Assembly: GCF_014698505.1 (NCBI RefSeq)
Contig: NZ_JACJTD010000002.1
Span: forward strand, 186,001-250,000
Source of the DNA: Nostoc foliaceum FACHB-393
GTDB lineage: Bacteria; Cyanobacteriota; Cyanobacteriia; Cyanobacteriales; Nostocaceae
Direction of reading: 5' to 3'
DNA length: 64,000 nucleotides
The notes beneath the pieces were generated by a model. The model made no database searches, was not told the origin of the DNA, and saw only the letters and a program-made list of their open reading frames with translations. Both the position numbers and the translations under genes were made by a program. Shown here one piece after another: positions 41,302 to 50,604 of this stretch (within the stretch, counting starts at the first letter, position 1; the number at the start of each line of letters is the position of its first letter).

Positions 41302-41841
41302 CTAATTTTTCTGCCAATACCAGTCATACCACTGCTTCGCGCTACGAACTGCAAACCAGAGCAGTATTAAAGCAATTAAACCTCCTTGCCAGGGAGCATC
41401 AAAGGCAAAAAGTACTAAAGCAATGCATAAGGTATCTTGAAGAAAGACTGCCCATAAGGGTAAGCCACGTAACCGATAAAACCAACCAACTTGAACTAGC
41501 TGGAGTACCAAAGCTAACAAACCCCCAATAGATGCAATCAGCCAGTGTGGTGCTGCTGTTGCGGTAGCTACTGCTAACCCCATAATTGCCCCCACGAGGG
41601 GAGACATGAATAACTGAACCATTTGTAGCAATCTTTGCCCCCAAAGCTTTTTTGAGGCAAATAATTCAACTAAAGACCAACAGCTGAGGCAGCCTAATAA
41701 GATTGGTGAAGAAATGTGAGATAAAATCGGGACTTGTGACCACAAGTTATTACCCTGCAACAATCCAATAATTAGCAGAGGTGTACCTATTCTCATTCCT
41801 GCTGCCGCAGAGGCAGAAAGTGTGGCTAGGATTTCAATCAT
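41302..41841 (-). CDS. DUF4126 family membrane protein
   Basis: The 179-residue protein has about five hydrophobic helices with small-residue motifs (ATLSASAAAGMRIGTPLL, SPLVGAIMGLAVATATAAP). This corresponds to DUF4126, a cyanobacterial and bacterial family of unknown function. Heptamer-like GTTAGGAG repeats lie in the gap behind it (about 41104-41121). Confidence 0.8.
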   Translation of the reverse strand: MIEILATLSASAAAGMRIGTPLLIIGLLQGNNLWSQVPILSHISSPILLGCLSCWSLVELFASKKLWGQRLLQMVQLFMSPLVGAIMGLAVATATAAPHWLIASIGGLLALVLQLVQVGWFYRLRGLPLWAVFLQDTLCIALVLFAFDAPWQGGLIALILLWFAVRSAKQWYDWYWQKN

Positions 41842-41978
41842 TAAGGCACTCGAAGCACTAATAAAGAAGTAAATATCTGTTATTTATACTACCCAGTGCT
41901 TGCAAAAATTCCAGCACTAAACTGACTGTCTTCAGCAATGCAATACTAAATGTTGTTGGTATTTTTATATTCTTTTTT

Positions 41979-42059
41979 AACGTGAGTTCAACGGGTTATA
42001 TAGTATCCGTCTAATCAGTTTCATAAAAAGACCTCTAAAAGCTTTGCCGAACTCACGTT
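41979..42059. repeat. Short inverted-repeat element (11-bp arms)
   Basis: AACGTGAGTTC (41979-41989) and GAACTCACGTT (42049-42059) are perfect inverted arms 59 bp apart, each next to a T-rich run. It may be a small non-autonomous element. It lies in the 295-bp gap between DUF4126 and purB. Confidence 0.5.
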
Positions 42060-42095
42060 TTTTAACAATATTTGTGTATTTATTGAATAATAAGT

Positions 42096-42125
42096 TTGTA
42101 GTGAGCGTTTATACGCTCACTACAA
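42096..42125. terminator. Perfect hairpin behind purB
   Basis: TTGTAGTGAGCGT and ACGCTCACTACAA pair over 13 bp with a four-base loop, 12 bp behind the purB stop. The T-run is poor, so it may stabilise the 3' end rather than terminate alone. Confidence 0.55.
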
Positions 42126-42136
42126 GCAAATTAATC

Positions 42137-43432
42137 CTAAATTCCCAACCGTTGATAAACCTCTTCTAAATGCGTTAGATGCTGCTGGGGGTCGAAACAG
42201 ACCTTTAGTTCTGCTGGGGACAACTTTTCGGTAACACGAGGATCTTTGCTAATTAAGTCCTGGAAATTACCTTCCGGCTTGTTCCAAGCGGCGTGAGCGC
42301 TTTCTTGAACGATCGCATAAGCTTCCTCTCGGCTGCTTCCCTTGTCTATCAAGGCAAGTAGGACTTTTTGGCTGAATACAACGCCGCCGTAGCAGTTGAG
42401 ATTTCGTTCCATGTTTTCTGGATAAACCAACAGGTTTTTCACCAAGTCGGTTATTTCTGACAACATAAAGTGCGTCAAAGTACAAGCATCTGGCAAAATC
42501 ACCCGTTCTACAGAACTATGAGAAATATCCCTCTCATGCCAGAGAGCAACGTTTTCCAAAGCTGCACCTGCATGGCTTCTGACCAGTCGCGCCATTCCCG
42601 TCAGCCGTTCCGAACGAATGGGATTGCGCTTGTGTGGCATGGCTGAGGAGCCTTTTTGACCTTTGGAGAAGAATTCTTCGACTTCCAGAACGTCTGTTTT
42701 TTGTAGATTGCGAATTTCTACAGCAAAACGTTCGATGGATGCTGCTACCAAAGCTAATTGTTGCACATAGTCGGCGTGGCGATCGCGGGAAATAACTTGT
42801 GTTGAGGCCGTATCGGGTTTGAGTCCGAGTTTTTGGCAAGCGATCGCTTCTACACGCGGTTCAACGTTAGCATAGGTTCCCACCGCGCCAGAAATCTTAC
42901 CCACAGCGATCGTTTGGCGGAGAATTCTCAGGCGTTCTTGATGTCGCAACACTTCAGCTAACCAGCCAGCTAGCTTGAAACCAAAAGTAATCGGTTCAGC
43001 GTGAATACCATGTGATCGGCCAGCCATCACTGTATGGCGATGTTCCCGTGCTTTTTGGCGAATTACCTCAATCAAGCCTTCCAAACGTTGCAACAATATA
43101 TCCAGACTGGCAACCAATTGCAGGGCTAAAGCTGTATCCAAAACATCCGAACTAGTTAAACCCAGGTGAATGTAGCGTCCTGCATCACCGACATATTCAT
43201 TGACATTTGTCAAGAAAGCGATGACATCGTGGCGGACTACAGCCTCAATTTCCAACACCCGCTTTGGATCAAAATCTGCCTTGGCTTTAATTTCCTCAAC
43301 CGCCTGAGATGGAATGTAACCCAGTTCAGCTTGAGCTTCGCAAACAGCAATTTCGACTTGCAGCCAAGTTTTTAGTTTATAGGCTTCACTCCACAGATTA
43401 GCCATTTCGGGCAAAGTATAACGCTCAATCAC
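42137..43432 (-). CDS. purB: Adenylosuccinate lyase
   Basis: The 431-residue enzyme of purine synthesis splits SAICAR and adenylosuccinate. It shows the fumarase/aspartase superfamily blocks: TSSDVLDTALALQL, GRSHGIHAEPITFGFKLAGW (catalytic His) and the signature KGSSAMPHKRNPIRSERLTG. Start MIERYTLPEM is the family norm. It stands alone. Confidence 0.97.
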   Translation of the reverse strand: MIERYTLPEMANLWSEAYKLKTWLQVEIAVCEAQAELGYIPSQAVEEIKAKADFDPKRVLEIEAVVRHDVIAFLTNVNEYVGDAGRYIHLGLTSSDVLDTALALQLVASLDILLQRLEGLIEVIRQKAREHRHTVMAGRSHGIHAEPITFGFKLAGWLAEVLRHQERLRILRQTIAVGKISGAVGTYANVEPRVEAIACQKLGLKPDTASTQVISRDRHADYVQQLALVAASIERFAVEIRNLQKTDVLEVEEFFSKGQKGSSAMPHKRNPIRSERLTGMARLVRSHAGAALENVALWHERDISHSSVERVILPDACTLTHFMLSEITDLVKNLLVYPENMERNLNCYGGVVFSQKVLLALIDKGSSREEAYAIVQESAHAAWNKPEGNFQDLISKDPRVTEKLSPAELKVCFDPQQHLTHLEEVYQRLGI

Positions 43433-43489
43433 AGTTCGGCACAGAATACAACCGTCATATTTTACAGTTTAATTAATGTCGATCGCTTT

Positions 43490-44029
43490 TTAGTCCTGCT
43501 TTTTGCTCAGGACGGAACTCGTTTTGGAGTCGAAGGTGATGATACTAATCCTGCCGTCAGCCTCCATGTATGCAAACTTCACATCTGCTAAAAATTCCAC
43601 ACCTTGCTGACGTAACTTGCTCATCAACTCATCGTCTGTAATTAACTCTCGTTGCAAATGACGCTGAATCATCCGACCATTTTTTACTAGTAGCAGTGGC
43701 GGCTGATTCATAAAACGTTGGAACTGGGGTATTTTGTAACCTAACCAGTTCAGTAAATAGCTCCAAAAAATCACAGTTCCTACCAGAATAGCGCCTTCAG
43801 TAATAGATGTATAATTACTCGCCATAGCGTTTTGGGCAGCTTCAGCAAATAGCACAACTACGAGTAAATCAGTGATTCCTAGTGTTCCTAGTTGTCGGCT
43901 AGGAAGAAAACGTAGCACTGAGAACAGCGCTAAATAGACTAGCGAACCACGGATAATTAACTCAAAGATGCTGATGCTAGGAATAAAGATTGCCTGCCAA
44001 TCGATAAAAAACCATTTTTCCATTAGCAC
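43490..44029 (-). CDS. DUF421 (YetF-like) membrane protein
   Basis: The 179-residue protein has three N-terminal membrane helices (about 20-105), including LRFLPSRQLGTLGITDLLVVVLFAEAAQNAM, a typical DUF421 block. A soluble C-terminal part follows (PPLLLVKNGRMIQRHLQRELITDDELMSKLRQQGV). Relatives such as YetF act on phosphatidylserine or spore envelope in Bacillus; the role here is unknown. Confidence 0.88.
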   Translation of the reverse strand: MLMEKWFFIDWQAIFIPSISIFELIIRGSLVYLALFSVLRFLPSRQLGTLGITDLLVVVLFAEAAQNAMASNYTSITEGAILVGTVIFWSYLLNWLGYKIPQFQRFMNQPPLLLVKNGRMIQRHLQRELITDDELMSKLRQQGVEFLADVKFAYMEADGRISIITFDSKTSSVLSKKQD

Positions 44030-44178
44030 TGATTTTCTTCCTTTCTCAATAGACTTCTGGAAAAAATCCAGTATCAGGTTATTTATCTGTGGTCTTATTT
44101 CATAAGACTAACTTTTATTAGAGGTTAAATATTTCAACATCTATCAGATTTACAAACCTAAATTCTAACAATCAGGAA

Positions 44179-45195
44179 TTAAAATCGCTGATTTTTTCTT
44201 CTCTGTTTTAAACGCTTTGGCTTCTTGAAAGACTGGAACAAGCGATTAATAAAATTAGAAGGGGGCTTTTTATTAGTCGATGCTTGTCTTGTTGGAGCCT
44301 TGCCATTATATTCTGTATTATCAGATAAAGGTATGGCATGTTTCGATGGGGTTATGCCGCTACCGTACCTTCTGGCATAAACTTGGGTAAATTCCGCACC
44401 GAAGAAAAGAATCTGCGCGGCATAGTTAACCCAAGCTAAGATTACCACCAGTGAACCAGCTGCACCATAGGCTGAACCAAAACTGCCATTACCTAAATAT
44501 TGTCCTAACAAAAATCTACCGATAGAAAACAAAAAGGAGGTGAGCATAGCTCCAATTAAAACATCGCTCCAACCAATTTTGACATCTGGTAGAACTTTAA
44601 AAATGAGTCCGAATAGGAATGTAGTGATGGTAAAAGAGAGGATGAAATTGATAATCTGCCAGAGGAAATCGACACCTGGCAGCAAGTTACTAAAGTATGT
44701 TACTAATGCTGTTAATGCGGTACTAATTACCAGAGAAACTAAAAGTAAAAAGCCAATACCTATCACCATTGCAAAGGACAAAACGCGTAGGCGAATCATG
44801 TTCGTTACGCTGCGTCCGGGCTTTGGTTTCACTTCCCAAATCGTGTTGAGGGAATCTTGCAACTCGGTAAATAAACCAGTAGCACCCAATAACAAAACTA
44901 CAATACTAATAATGGAAGCGATCGCTCCTGTTTGTGGTTTGTTGGCATTCTGAATGGCTGTTTGGATAAATTCTGCACCATCTGGGCCCACTAAACCTTG
45001 AATTTGTCCAACGATTTGCCCTCTTGCCGCCTCTTCTCCAAATACTGCTCCTGCGATCGCAATTACAATAATTAACAACGGTGCAATGGAAAAAATCGTG
45101 TAATAAGCTAGCGCCGCCGCTAACCGTGAGGCTTTATCCTCACTCCATTCTTTGAATGTCTCTTGTAACAACTTCCAAATCGCCTGCACATTCAT
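44179..45195 (-). CDS. YihY/BrkB family inner-membrane protein
   Basis: The 338-residue protein has six membrane helices (about 28-55, 90-115, 135-165, 180-205, 210-235, 245-270). The family motifs KASRLAAALAYYTIFSIAPLL and YGAAGSLVVILAWVNYAAQILFFGAEFTQVYA are present. The C-terminal 60 residues are basic and disordered. Formerly called ribonuclease BN; transport or membrane organisation is more likely. Confidence 0.93.
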   Translation of the reverse strand: MNVQAIWKLLQETFKEWSEDKASRLAAALAYYTIFSIAPLLIIVIAIAGAVFGEEAARGQIVGQIQGLVGPDGAEFIQTAIQNANKPQTGAIASIISIVVLLLGATGLFTELQDSLNTIWEVKPKPGRSVTNMIRLRVLSFAMVIGIGFLLLVSLVISTALTALVTYFSNLLPGVDFLWQIINFILSFTITTFLFGLIFKVLPDVKIGWSDVLIGAMLTSFLFSIGRFLLGQYLGNGSFGSAYGAAGSLVVILAWVNYAAQILFFGAEFTQVYARRYGSGITPSKHAIPLSDNTEYNGKAPTRQASTNKKPPSNFINRLFQSFKKPKRLKQRRKNQRF

Positions 45196-45316
45196 CCAAT
45201 CAGTCTCCTTCTAAGAGGATATCGTTTCCTTCCTGATATATTGGATACTGATTTACTGAGTAGCGACATCCTCCCAAGGGACTTTTTTAAGCATCCTTGA
45301 GGAGGAATTTCATAGT

Positions 45317-46846
45317 TTACTGCATTCTATCAATTGTGCGATACTGAATCGCTTCCGCCACATAATTGGTTTGTAGCTCTTCTTCTCCAGCTAAATCTGC
45401 AATAGTTCGTGCTACTTTGAGAATGCGATCGCTTGCTCTTGCCGATAAACCTAATTTTCTAATTGCTACTTCTAATAAACTGCGGCTAGCATCATCTAGC
45501 TTGCACCATTTTTGAAGATGACGACTTTGCATGTGAGCATTGCAACGCAGACTTGGTTCTCCTTGGAAGCGGGTAATTGCGCGATCGCTTGCTTGTTGCA
45601 CTCTTTCTCGTACAGATATTGATGTTTCTCCAGTAGGTTGTTGGGTAATCTCCTCTGGTTTCAAGCGATTCACCGCAACTTGTAAATCAATTCGATCCAT
45701 CAACGGCCCAGAAAGTTTTGCCCAATATTGTTCGCGTTGACGGGGAGAGCAAGTACATTGTTGGATGGTATCGCCATAGTAACCGCAAGGACAGGGATTG
45801 GTACTCGCCACCAAAGTAAACTGCGCGGGAAACATTACTGATAGTTTGGTGCGGGAAATCGTCACATAACCATCTTCCAAAGGCTGGCGTAGGAATTCCA
45901 GCACATCACGTTTAAACTCTGTTAATTCGTCAAGGAACAGCACGCCTCTATGAGATAACGAAATTTCCCCAGGACGAGGAAAGCTACCACCGCCCACAAG
46001 AGAAGGCCCGGATGCTGAGTGGTGGGGACTGCGAAAAGGGCGATCGCGTACCAACGAACCGCGATTTTTCAATAAACCAGCCACCGAATGGATGCGAGTC
46101 ACTTCTAAAGATTCGGCAAAACTCAGGGGCGGTAAAATTCCTGGTAAGCGCCGTGCTAACATGGTTTTCCCACTACCAGGCGGCCCGACAAAAATTAAAT
46201 TATGCCCACCAGCCGCCGCAATTTCTAAAGCCCGCCGCGCATGAGCTTGTCCTTTCACCTCATGCAAATCTGCGCCAGGGTAAGATAGTGTTGCTATTTC
46301 CGTTGTGCTATCCATTTGCACAGGTTTGTAACGTCCCGGATTATTTAAAAAATCCACCACATCAGACAGATGTTTGCAGCCGTAAACAGCCAAGCCTTGA
46401 ACCACTGCGGCTTCTTGGGCATTATCAGCAGGGAGAACTAAACCTGCAATTCCCATTTTTTGGGCTGCTGCTGCGATCGGCAAAACACCAGCCACCGGAC
46501 GCAAACTGCCATCTAAAGAGACTTCGCCCAAAAATAGATAATCCCCCAACAAATCAGCGCTAACTTGCTCAGAAGCTGCCAAAATTCCCACACTAATAGG
46601 CAAATCGAAACAGGGGCCTTCTTTCCGTAAATCTGCCGGAGTTAAATTGATCACAATTTTCCGCATAGGAAAAGCAAAACCTGCATTTTTCAGCGTTGCT
46701 TTGACTCTTTCTCGTGATTCTTGAATCGCTGAATCTGGCAGTCCCAAGACAACAATTCCCGGTAATCCCCCTGAAACATCGACTTCCACGCCGACTTTGA
46801 CGGCATCGATGCCGATAATTGATGCACTCCAGACTCTGGCAAGCAT
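45317..46846 (-). CDS. YifB/ComM family Mg-chelatase-like AAA ATPase
   Basis: The 509-residue protein has an N-terminal Lon-like fold (LARVWSASIIGIDAVKVGVEVDVSGGLPGIVVLGLPD) and an Mg-chelatase-type AAA module with FVGPPGSGKTMLARRLPG (Walker A) and GVLFLDELTEF (Walker B). A C-terminal chelatase domain follows with a CPCGYYGD-type zinc motif. ComM homologues drive branch migration during natural transformation, so a role in DNA uptake or recombination is plausible. Confidence 0.95.
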   Translation of the reverse strand: MLARVWSASIIGIDAVKVGVEVDVSGGLPGIVVLGLPDSAIQESRERVKATLKNAGFAFPMRKIVINLTPADLRKEGPCFDLPISVGILAASEQVSADLLGDYLFLGEVSLDGSLRPVAGVLPIAAAAQKMGIAGLVLPADNAQEAAVVQGLAVYGCKHLSDVVDFLNNPGRYKPVQMDSTTEIATLSYPGADLHEVKGQAHARRALEIAAAGGHNLIFVGPPGSGKTMLARRLPGILPPLSFAESLEVTRIHSVAGLLKNRGSLVRDRPFRSPHHSASGPSLVGGGSFPRPGEISLSHRGVLFLDELTEFKRDVLEFLRQPLEDGYVTISRTKLSVMFPAQFTLVASTNPCPCGYYGDTIQQCTCSPRQREQYWAKLSGPLMDRIDLQVAVNRLKPEEITQQPTGETSISVRERVQQASDRAITRFQGEPSLRCNAHMQSRHLQKWCKLDDASRSLLEVAIRKLGLSARASDRILKVARTIADLAGEEELQTNYVAEAIQYRTIDRMQ

Positions 46847-46987
46847 TGCTTATATAAGAGTAAACCTTTCAAATCTCTAGCAAATGAGTCGGTTGATTGG
46901 CATTAGTGAAATCACAGAGACGATTTTTTGAGCAAAAGAGGTAAGGGGAATGGGGAATTAGGAATGGGGAGTCGTGTAGCGGTTAGA

Positions 46988-47013
46988 AAGACGCGATAAA
47001 TCGCCGTCTCTAC
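46988..47013. repeat. Palindromic dispersed repeat, third copy (inverted)
   Basis: AAAGACGCGATAAATCGCCG followed by TCTCTA is the reverse orientation of the repeat at 35480-35502 and is related to the one inside dnaG. It lies between yifB and devA. Confidence 0.7.
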
Positions 47014-47054
47014 AGGAAATTTATCCGTCAATTAGTTCTTGACAGACTACTAGG

Positions 47055-47753
47055 TTAACTGGCTGCAACAACAGCACGGTCATTTACTAACTTGCCATCT
47101 TCCATGTAGACGATGCGATCGGCAATATCTAGAATGCGGTTGTCATGAGTCACTAAGAGAATGGTACAATCCTGTTCTTTAGCTAGTTTTTGCATCAGGT
47201 TGACCACATCTCGTCCCGATTTACTGTCAAGGGCGGCGGTGGGTTCATCCGCTAAGACAATTTTAGGACGACCCACCAGAGCACGAGCGATCGCAACTCT
47301 TTGTTTTTGTCCCCCAGATAAATCATCAGGATAATAATTGAGGCGCTCTCCTAATCCTACCTCCTCTAACATTTGGGCTGACCGGGTTTTCATTTCTGGT
47401 TGCGAAATATTTTTGTGCAATTCCAAGCCCATTCTGACGTTTTGCAGCGCACTCAGGCTACCATGCAGATTGTGCGCCTGGAAAATATAACCATTACTGC
47501 GTCGCGCCTGGGTAAGTCGGGCTGCGTTAGCGCCACAAAGTTCTTGTTCCAAAACCTGCAAACTGCCGGATTGAGCAGAACGCAAGCCGCCTACTAAGGT
47601 GAGAAGTGTAGTTTTACCAGAACCAGAAGGCCCAGTCATAATAATAATTTCGCCGGCGTTAATATCCAGGTTGATATCAAAGAGAACTTGCTTGCGAAGT
47701 TGACCATGACCGAAGTAGTGGTCGAGATTTTTAACAGAGATGACAGGAGGCAT
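47055..47753 (-). CDS. devA: DevA family ABC transporter ATPase
   Basis: The 232-residue ATPase has Walker A GPSGSGKTT (41-49), Q-loop GYIFQAHNLHGSLSA, signature DLSGGQKQR and Walker B IVLADEPTAALD. The YFGHGQLRKQVLFDINLDI start is typical of DevA. It is the third gene of devB-devC-devA and powers the periplasm-spanning exporter. DevBCA exports heterocyst envelope glycolipids in Anabaena; several paralogues exist per genome, so this copy may carry another substrate. Confidence 0.93.
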   Translation of the reverse strand: MPPVISVKNLDHYFGHGQLRKQVLFDINLDINAGEIIIMTGPSGSGKTTLLTLVGGLRSAQSGSLQVLEQELCGANAARLTQARRSNGYIFQAHNLHGSLSALQNVRMGLELHKNISQPEMKTRSAQMLEEVGLGERLNYYPDDLSGGQKQRVAIARALVGRPKIVLADEPTAALDSKSGRDVVNLMQKLAKEQDCTILLVTHDNRILDIADRIVYMEDGKLVNDRAVVAAS

Positions 47754-47820
47754 AGCAACTTTAGATTTTAAATTTCAGATTTTGGATTGGGTAATTATCC
47801 CCATGCCCAATGCCCATTTA

Positions 47821-48996
47821 CTAAAACATATCTGCGGGGTCAGCAGACTGTAATTTACGGGTGGCGATCGCACCAGAAATTATGCACATAATCATAGTCA
47901 GTGTTAATACCGTCAAGGCTCGTGCTACGGTCATGTAAAGTGGTAAATTGGTAGCATTACGAGTTAAATGATAAAGTCCTAAAGGTGCGATCGCTCCTGG
48001 GATAAAGCCCAAAATTGCCAAAATTATCGCCTCTTCAAACACCACACCTAATAAGTAGAGATTGTTATATCCCATTGCTTTAAAAGTGGCGTATTCTTTC
48101 ATGTGGGAATTTACATCTGTAGAAAGAACTTGATAGACGATAATCACGCCTACCATAAACCCCATTGCTACACCCAAGCTGAAGATAAATCCGATAGCAG
48201 TATTTGTTTTCCAGTAATTTATTTCAAATTCGATAAATTCTGCTTGGGTTAAAACTTGGACATCATCATCTAAATGAGATTCTAAAGCTGCTTTCATCTG
48301 TTTTGGATCATAACCTGGTTGCAGCTGCACCAAGCCGAGACTGACACCGCTGGCTTCTTGTCTGGGAAATAGTCGCAGAAAGTTCTGGTCGCTGGTGATT
48401 AAAGTACCATCTGCTATGAAGGAAGCCCCGACTGAAAATAAGCCGCTAATGGTAATTGTCCGCCGTTCTATTTCGGTTGTGACAGTTTTACCTTGTTCAA
48501 TGTTGGCGATCGCTTGGTTGTAATCTCCTCTGGAGGCGCGATCGAAGAGAACGGTATCTGGTAACTTAATAGCATCTATCTGGCGATTCACATCCGCTAA
48601 GTTAAATACTTGCTGATCGGGATTAAACCCCATAACTAATATTGTCGTCTTCTGTTGTGTTTGGGGATTTTTCCAATCAACAATGTTGATATACATTCCT
48701 TCTGCTGACTTTACACCTGGTATATCCATTGCTTGATACAGCCGCCGCCGCGTAAAGTTAGACATATTTGCTAAGTTACGTGCTTGAGGGCTGATGACAA
48801 ACATATCAGCCTGCATACTGCGATGCAGGATTGTGTTACTTTCAAACAAAGCAGTTTGAAATCCTAGCTGCATGAACATCAGAACATCGGCAAAGGCAAT
48901 GCCTGACAATGCCACCAAAAGACGACCCTTTTCATGACTCAGTTGCAACCATCCTAAAGGTGTTCGTCGCCGCAGTTGCTGTATAAATCCAATCAC
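47821..48996 (-). CDS. devC: DevC family ABC transporter permease
   Basis: The 391-residue permease has an N-terminal helix (about 25-48), a large periplasmic domain and three C-terminal helices (about 265-385), the MacB/FtsX layout. It starts MIGFIQQLRRRTPLGWLQLS and contains LSTDVNSHMKEYATFKAMGY, typical of DevC. Its ATG overlaps the devB stop by 4 bp (48993-48996), so translation is coupled. Confidence 0.93.
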   Translation of the reverse strand: MIGFIQQLRRRTPLGWLQLSHEKGRLLVALSGIAFADVLMFMQLGFQTALFESNTILHRSMQADMFVISPQARNLANMSNFTRRRLYQAMDIPGVKSAEGMYINIVDWKNPQTQQKTTILVMGFNPDQQVFNLADVNRQIDAIKLPDTVLFDRASRGDYNQAIANIEQGKTVTTEIERRTITISGLFSVGASFIADGTLITSDQNFLRLFPRQEASGVSLGLVQLQPGYDPKQMKAALESHLDDDVQVLTQAEFIEFEINYWKTNTAIGFIFSLGVAMGFMVGVIIVYQVLSTDVNSHMKEYATFKAMGYNNLYLLGVVFEEAIILAILGFIPGAIAPLGLYHLTRNATNLPLYMTVARALTVLTLTMIMCIISGAIATRKLQSADPADMF

Positions 48997-50300
48997 AGTT
49001 CAATTACCGCCTTGACTTGCAAATTAGTTAAGCTAGAAGCATTTTGGCTAGATAGTTTATCCAGTTGCACATGGACTTCCACTACTCTGGCATCAATATT
49101 GCTAGAGGGATCAGTGTTGATCAGATTTTGCCGCTTTACTTGCATACCAATCCTATCCACTCTTCCCTCTAATTCATTGCGTAGGGAATCACTGCTTACC
49201 CGCACCTCCTGTCCCGGACGTACTTTCTTGATATCACTTTGATAGACTTCTACTACTGCATACATCTGGTCGGTTTGACCTAAAGCCACAATTCCTTCAT
49301 CGCCAACAGTTTCTCCGGCTCGTGTATTAATCTCCAAAATCCGACCGGGTTTAGGAGCCAAAACGTATGCCTGCGCCAGTTCTGCTTTAATTTTCTCCAC
49401 GGTAGCTTGAGCACTCTCTATCTCTGCTTGGGCATTTGCTATATCTGTGGGACGAACTTCAGCAGTTTGATTCAGGTTAGCTTTTGCTTCATTAATCTGC
49501 TGTTGCAAGCTGGCGAGGGTTTGATCCTGGTTAGCTTTTGCTTCGTTAAGTTGCTGTTGTAGGGTAGCCACAGTTCTTGTCTGAGTAGCTTGGCTTTCAA
49601 TTAACGCTTGAGTAGATGTTTCTGCGCTTAAACGTCTGCTATCAACTTCCTGGCTAGAAATCGCTCCTGCTTTATATAAAGTCTCGTAGCGCTGCACCTC
49701 AGCTTGGGCATTACGTCTCTCGGCTGCGACGCGAGCCACTGTTGCTTGCAAGCTCCGTTGTTGTCCAAGGAGTTCTGCTTCTATACGATCAATTGTGGCT
49801 TGCTGAGTTTTAATGTTTCCTTGTAGTTCCACTTGCAGACGATTCACGTTAGCTTGGCGTGCTCCAAGTTCTCCCTGTTTGGCTCCAGCTTTTACCTGAT
49901 TAAGGCGGGATTTGGCAACTTGAACTTGTTTTTGTGCTTCACCCAAACTAGCTTGTAGGCGATCGCGGTTGTCCATAATCGCAATTACCTGCCCAGCTTT
50001 GATGGGATCGCCTTCTTTCACTAATAATTGCTCTACCCGATTTCCTTCACCAGAAGAAGGCGCTGACAGTTTTATTACCTCTCCCTCTGGTTCCAACCGC
50101 CCTAATGCTGTTACTGTTTTGACCACAGGCTGAATTGCTACTGGTGTTTTTTGTTTCTCATTAGCTGTAGCCTGAAGCCTCATCACAGCATAAACGCTGA
50201 TTCCGCCTATTGCTAGAGATGTAATTATTGCAAGTAGAACAGGCGATCGCACAAGATTCTGAGAAGACCTTAGACCCTCTGAATTCCTGTTTTGCTCCAT
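48993..50300 (-). CDS. devB: DevB family periplasmic adaptor (HlyD-like membrane fusion protein)
   Basis: The 435-residue protein has one N-terminal membrane helix (about 20-42), a beta-barrel and lipoyl start (TALGRLEPEGEVIKLSAPSS, LLVKEGDPIKAGQVIAIMD), a long coiled-coil hairpin rich in Gln and Ala (about 110-320) and the closing lipoyl/barrel region. It links DevC to an outer-membrane TolC protein, which is not encoded next to it. It is the first gene of the operon. Confidence 0.94.
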   Translation of the reverse strand: MEQNRNSEGLRSSQNLVRSPVLLAIITSLAIGGISVYAVMRLQATANEKQKTPVAIQPVVKTVTALGRLEPEGEVIKLSAPSSGEGNRVEQLLVKEGDPIKAGQVIAIMDNRDRLQASLGEAQKQVQVAKSRLNQVKAGAKQGELGARQANVNRLQVELQGNIKTQQATIDRIEAELLGQQRSLQATVARVAAERRNAQAEVQRYETLYKAGAISSQEVDSRRLSAETSTQALIESQATQTRTVATLQQQLNEAKANQDQTLASLQQQINEAKANLNQTAEVRPTDIANAQAEIESAQATVEKIKAELAQAYVLAPKPGRILEINTRAGETVGDEGIVALGQTDQMYAVVEVYQSDIKKVRPGQEVRVSSDSLRNELEGRVDRIGMQVKRQNLINTDPSSNIDARVVEVHVQLDKLSSQNASSLTNLQVKAVIEL

Positions 50301-50337
50301 ACTATTTTCCCCTTACCACCAGTAGCAACTTGTACTA

Positions 50338-50349
50338 AACTGTACAGTT
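50338..50349. promoter_or_regulatory. Palindromic operator candidate 1
   Basis: AACTGTACAGTT is a perfect 12-bp palindrome 38 bp ahead of the devB start, in the gap shared with the divergent TetR gene. A TetR dimer site is the obvious reading. Confidence 0.6.
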
Positions 50350-50363
50350 CAATTTATGCTAAA

Positions 50364-50381
50364 CTAAACTGACTAGTTTAG
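50364..50381. promoter_or_regulatory. Palindromic operator candidate 2
   Basis: CTAAACT and AGTTTAG form inverted half-sites with a four-base spacer. The AAACT half resembles that of candidate 1 (AAACTGTACAGTT), so both may bind the same regulator. Confidence 0.6.
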
Positions 50382-50604
50382 TCAAGTTGATACAACAAAA
50401 CTTGTCAATCAATTTGCTTTGCATTATGCAGCGGAATGCTATTCCTTATTAGGATTAATTGTCTACGACAAGAAAGTAGAAGAGAGGAAAGCTGATAATA
50501 GAGGCTTTTGGGCTTTATTGCAGGGTATATTTATTTTCGCCATTGTGTACTGGGGCATTTTGCAGCATCTATTAATATTGTTTATAAGAAAGGATGATTA
50601 ATAA

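Noticed and set aside
47055-50300. Assigning this devBCA to heterocyst glycolipid export
   Set aside because: Nostocales have several DevBCA paralogues, this one faces a TetR gene, and no TolC/HgdD gene is adjacent. The family call is kept without the specific role.
50419-50601. 60-codon frame with a hydrophobic C-terminal half just before the TetR gene
   Set aside because: It starts only at TTG, has no clear ribosome site and spans the region expected to hold the TetR promoter. A leader peptide is possible but unsupported.
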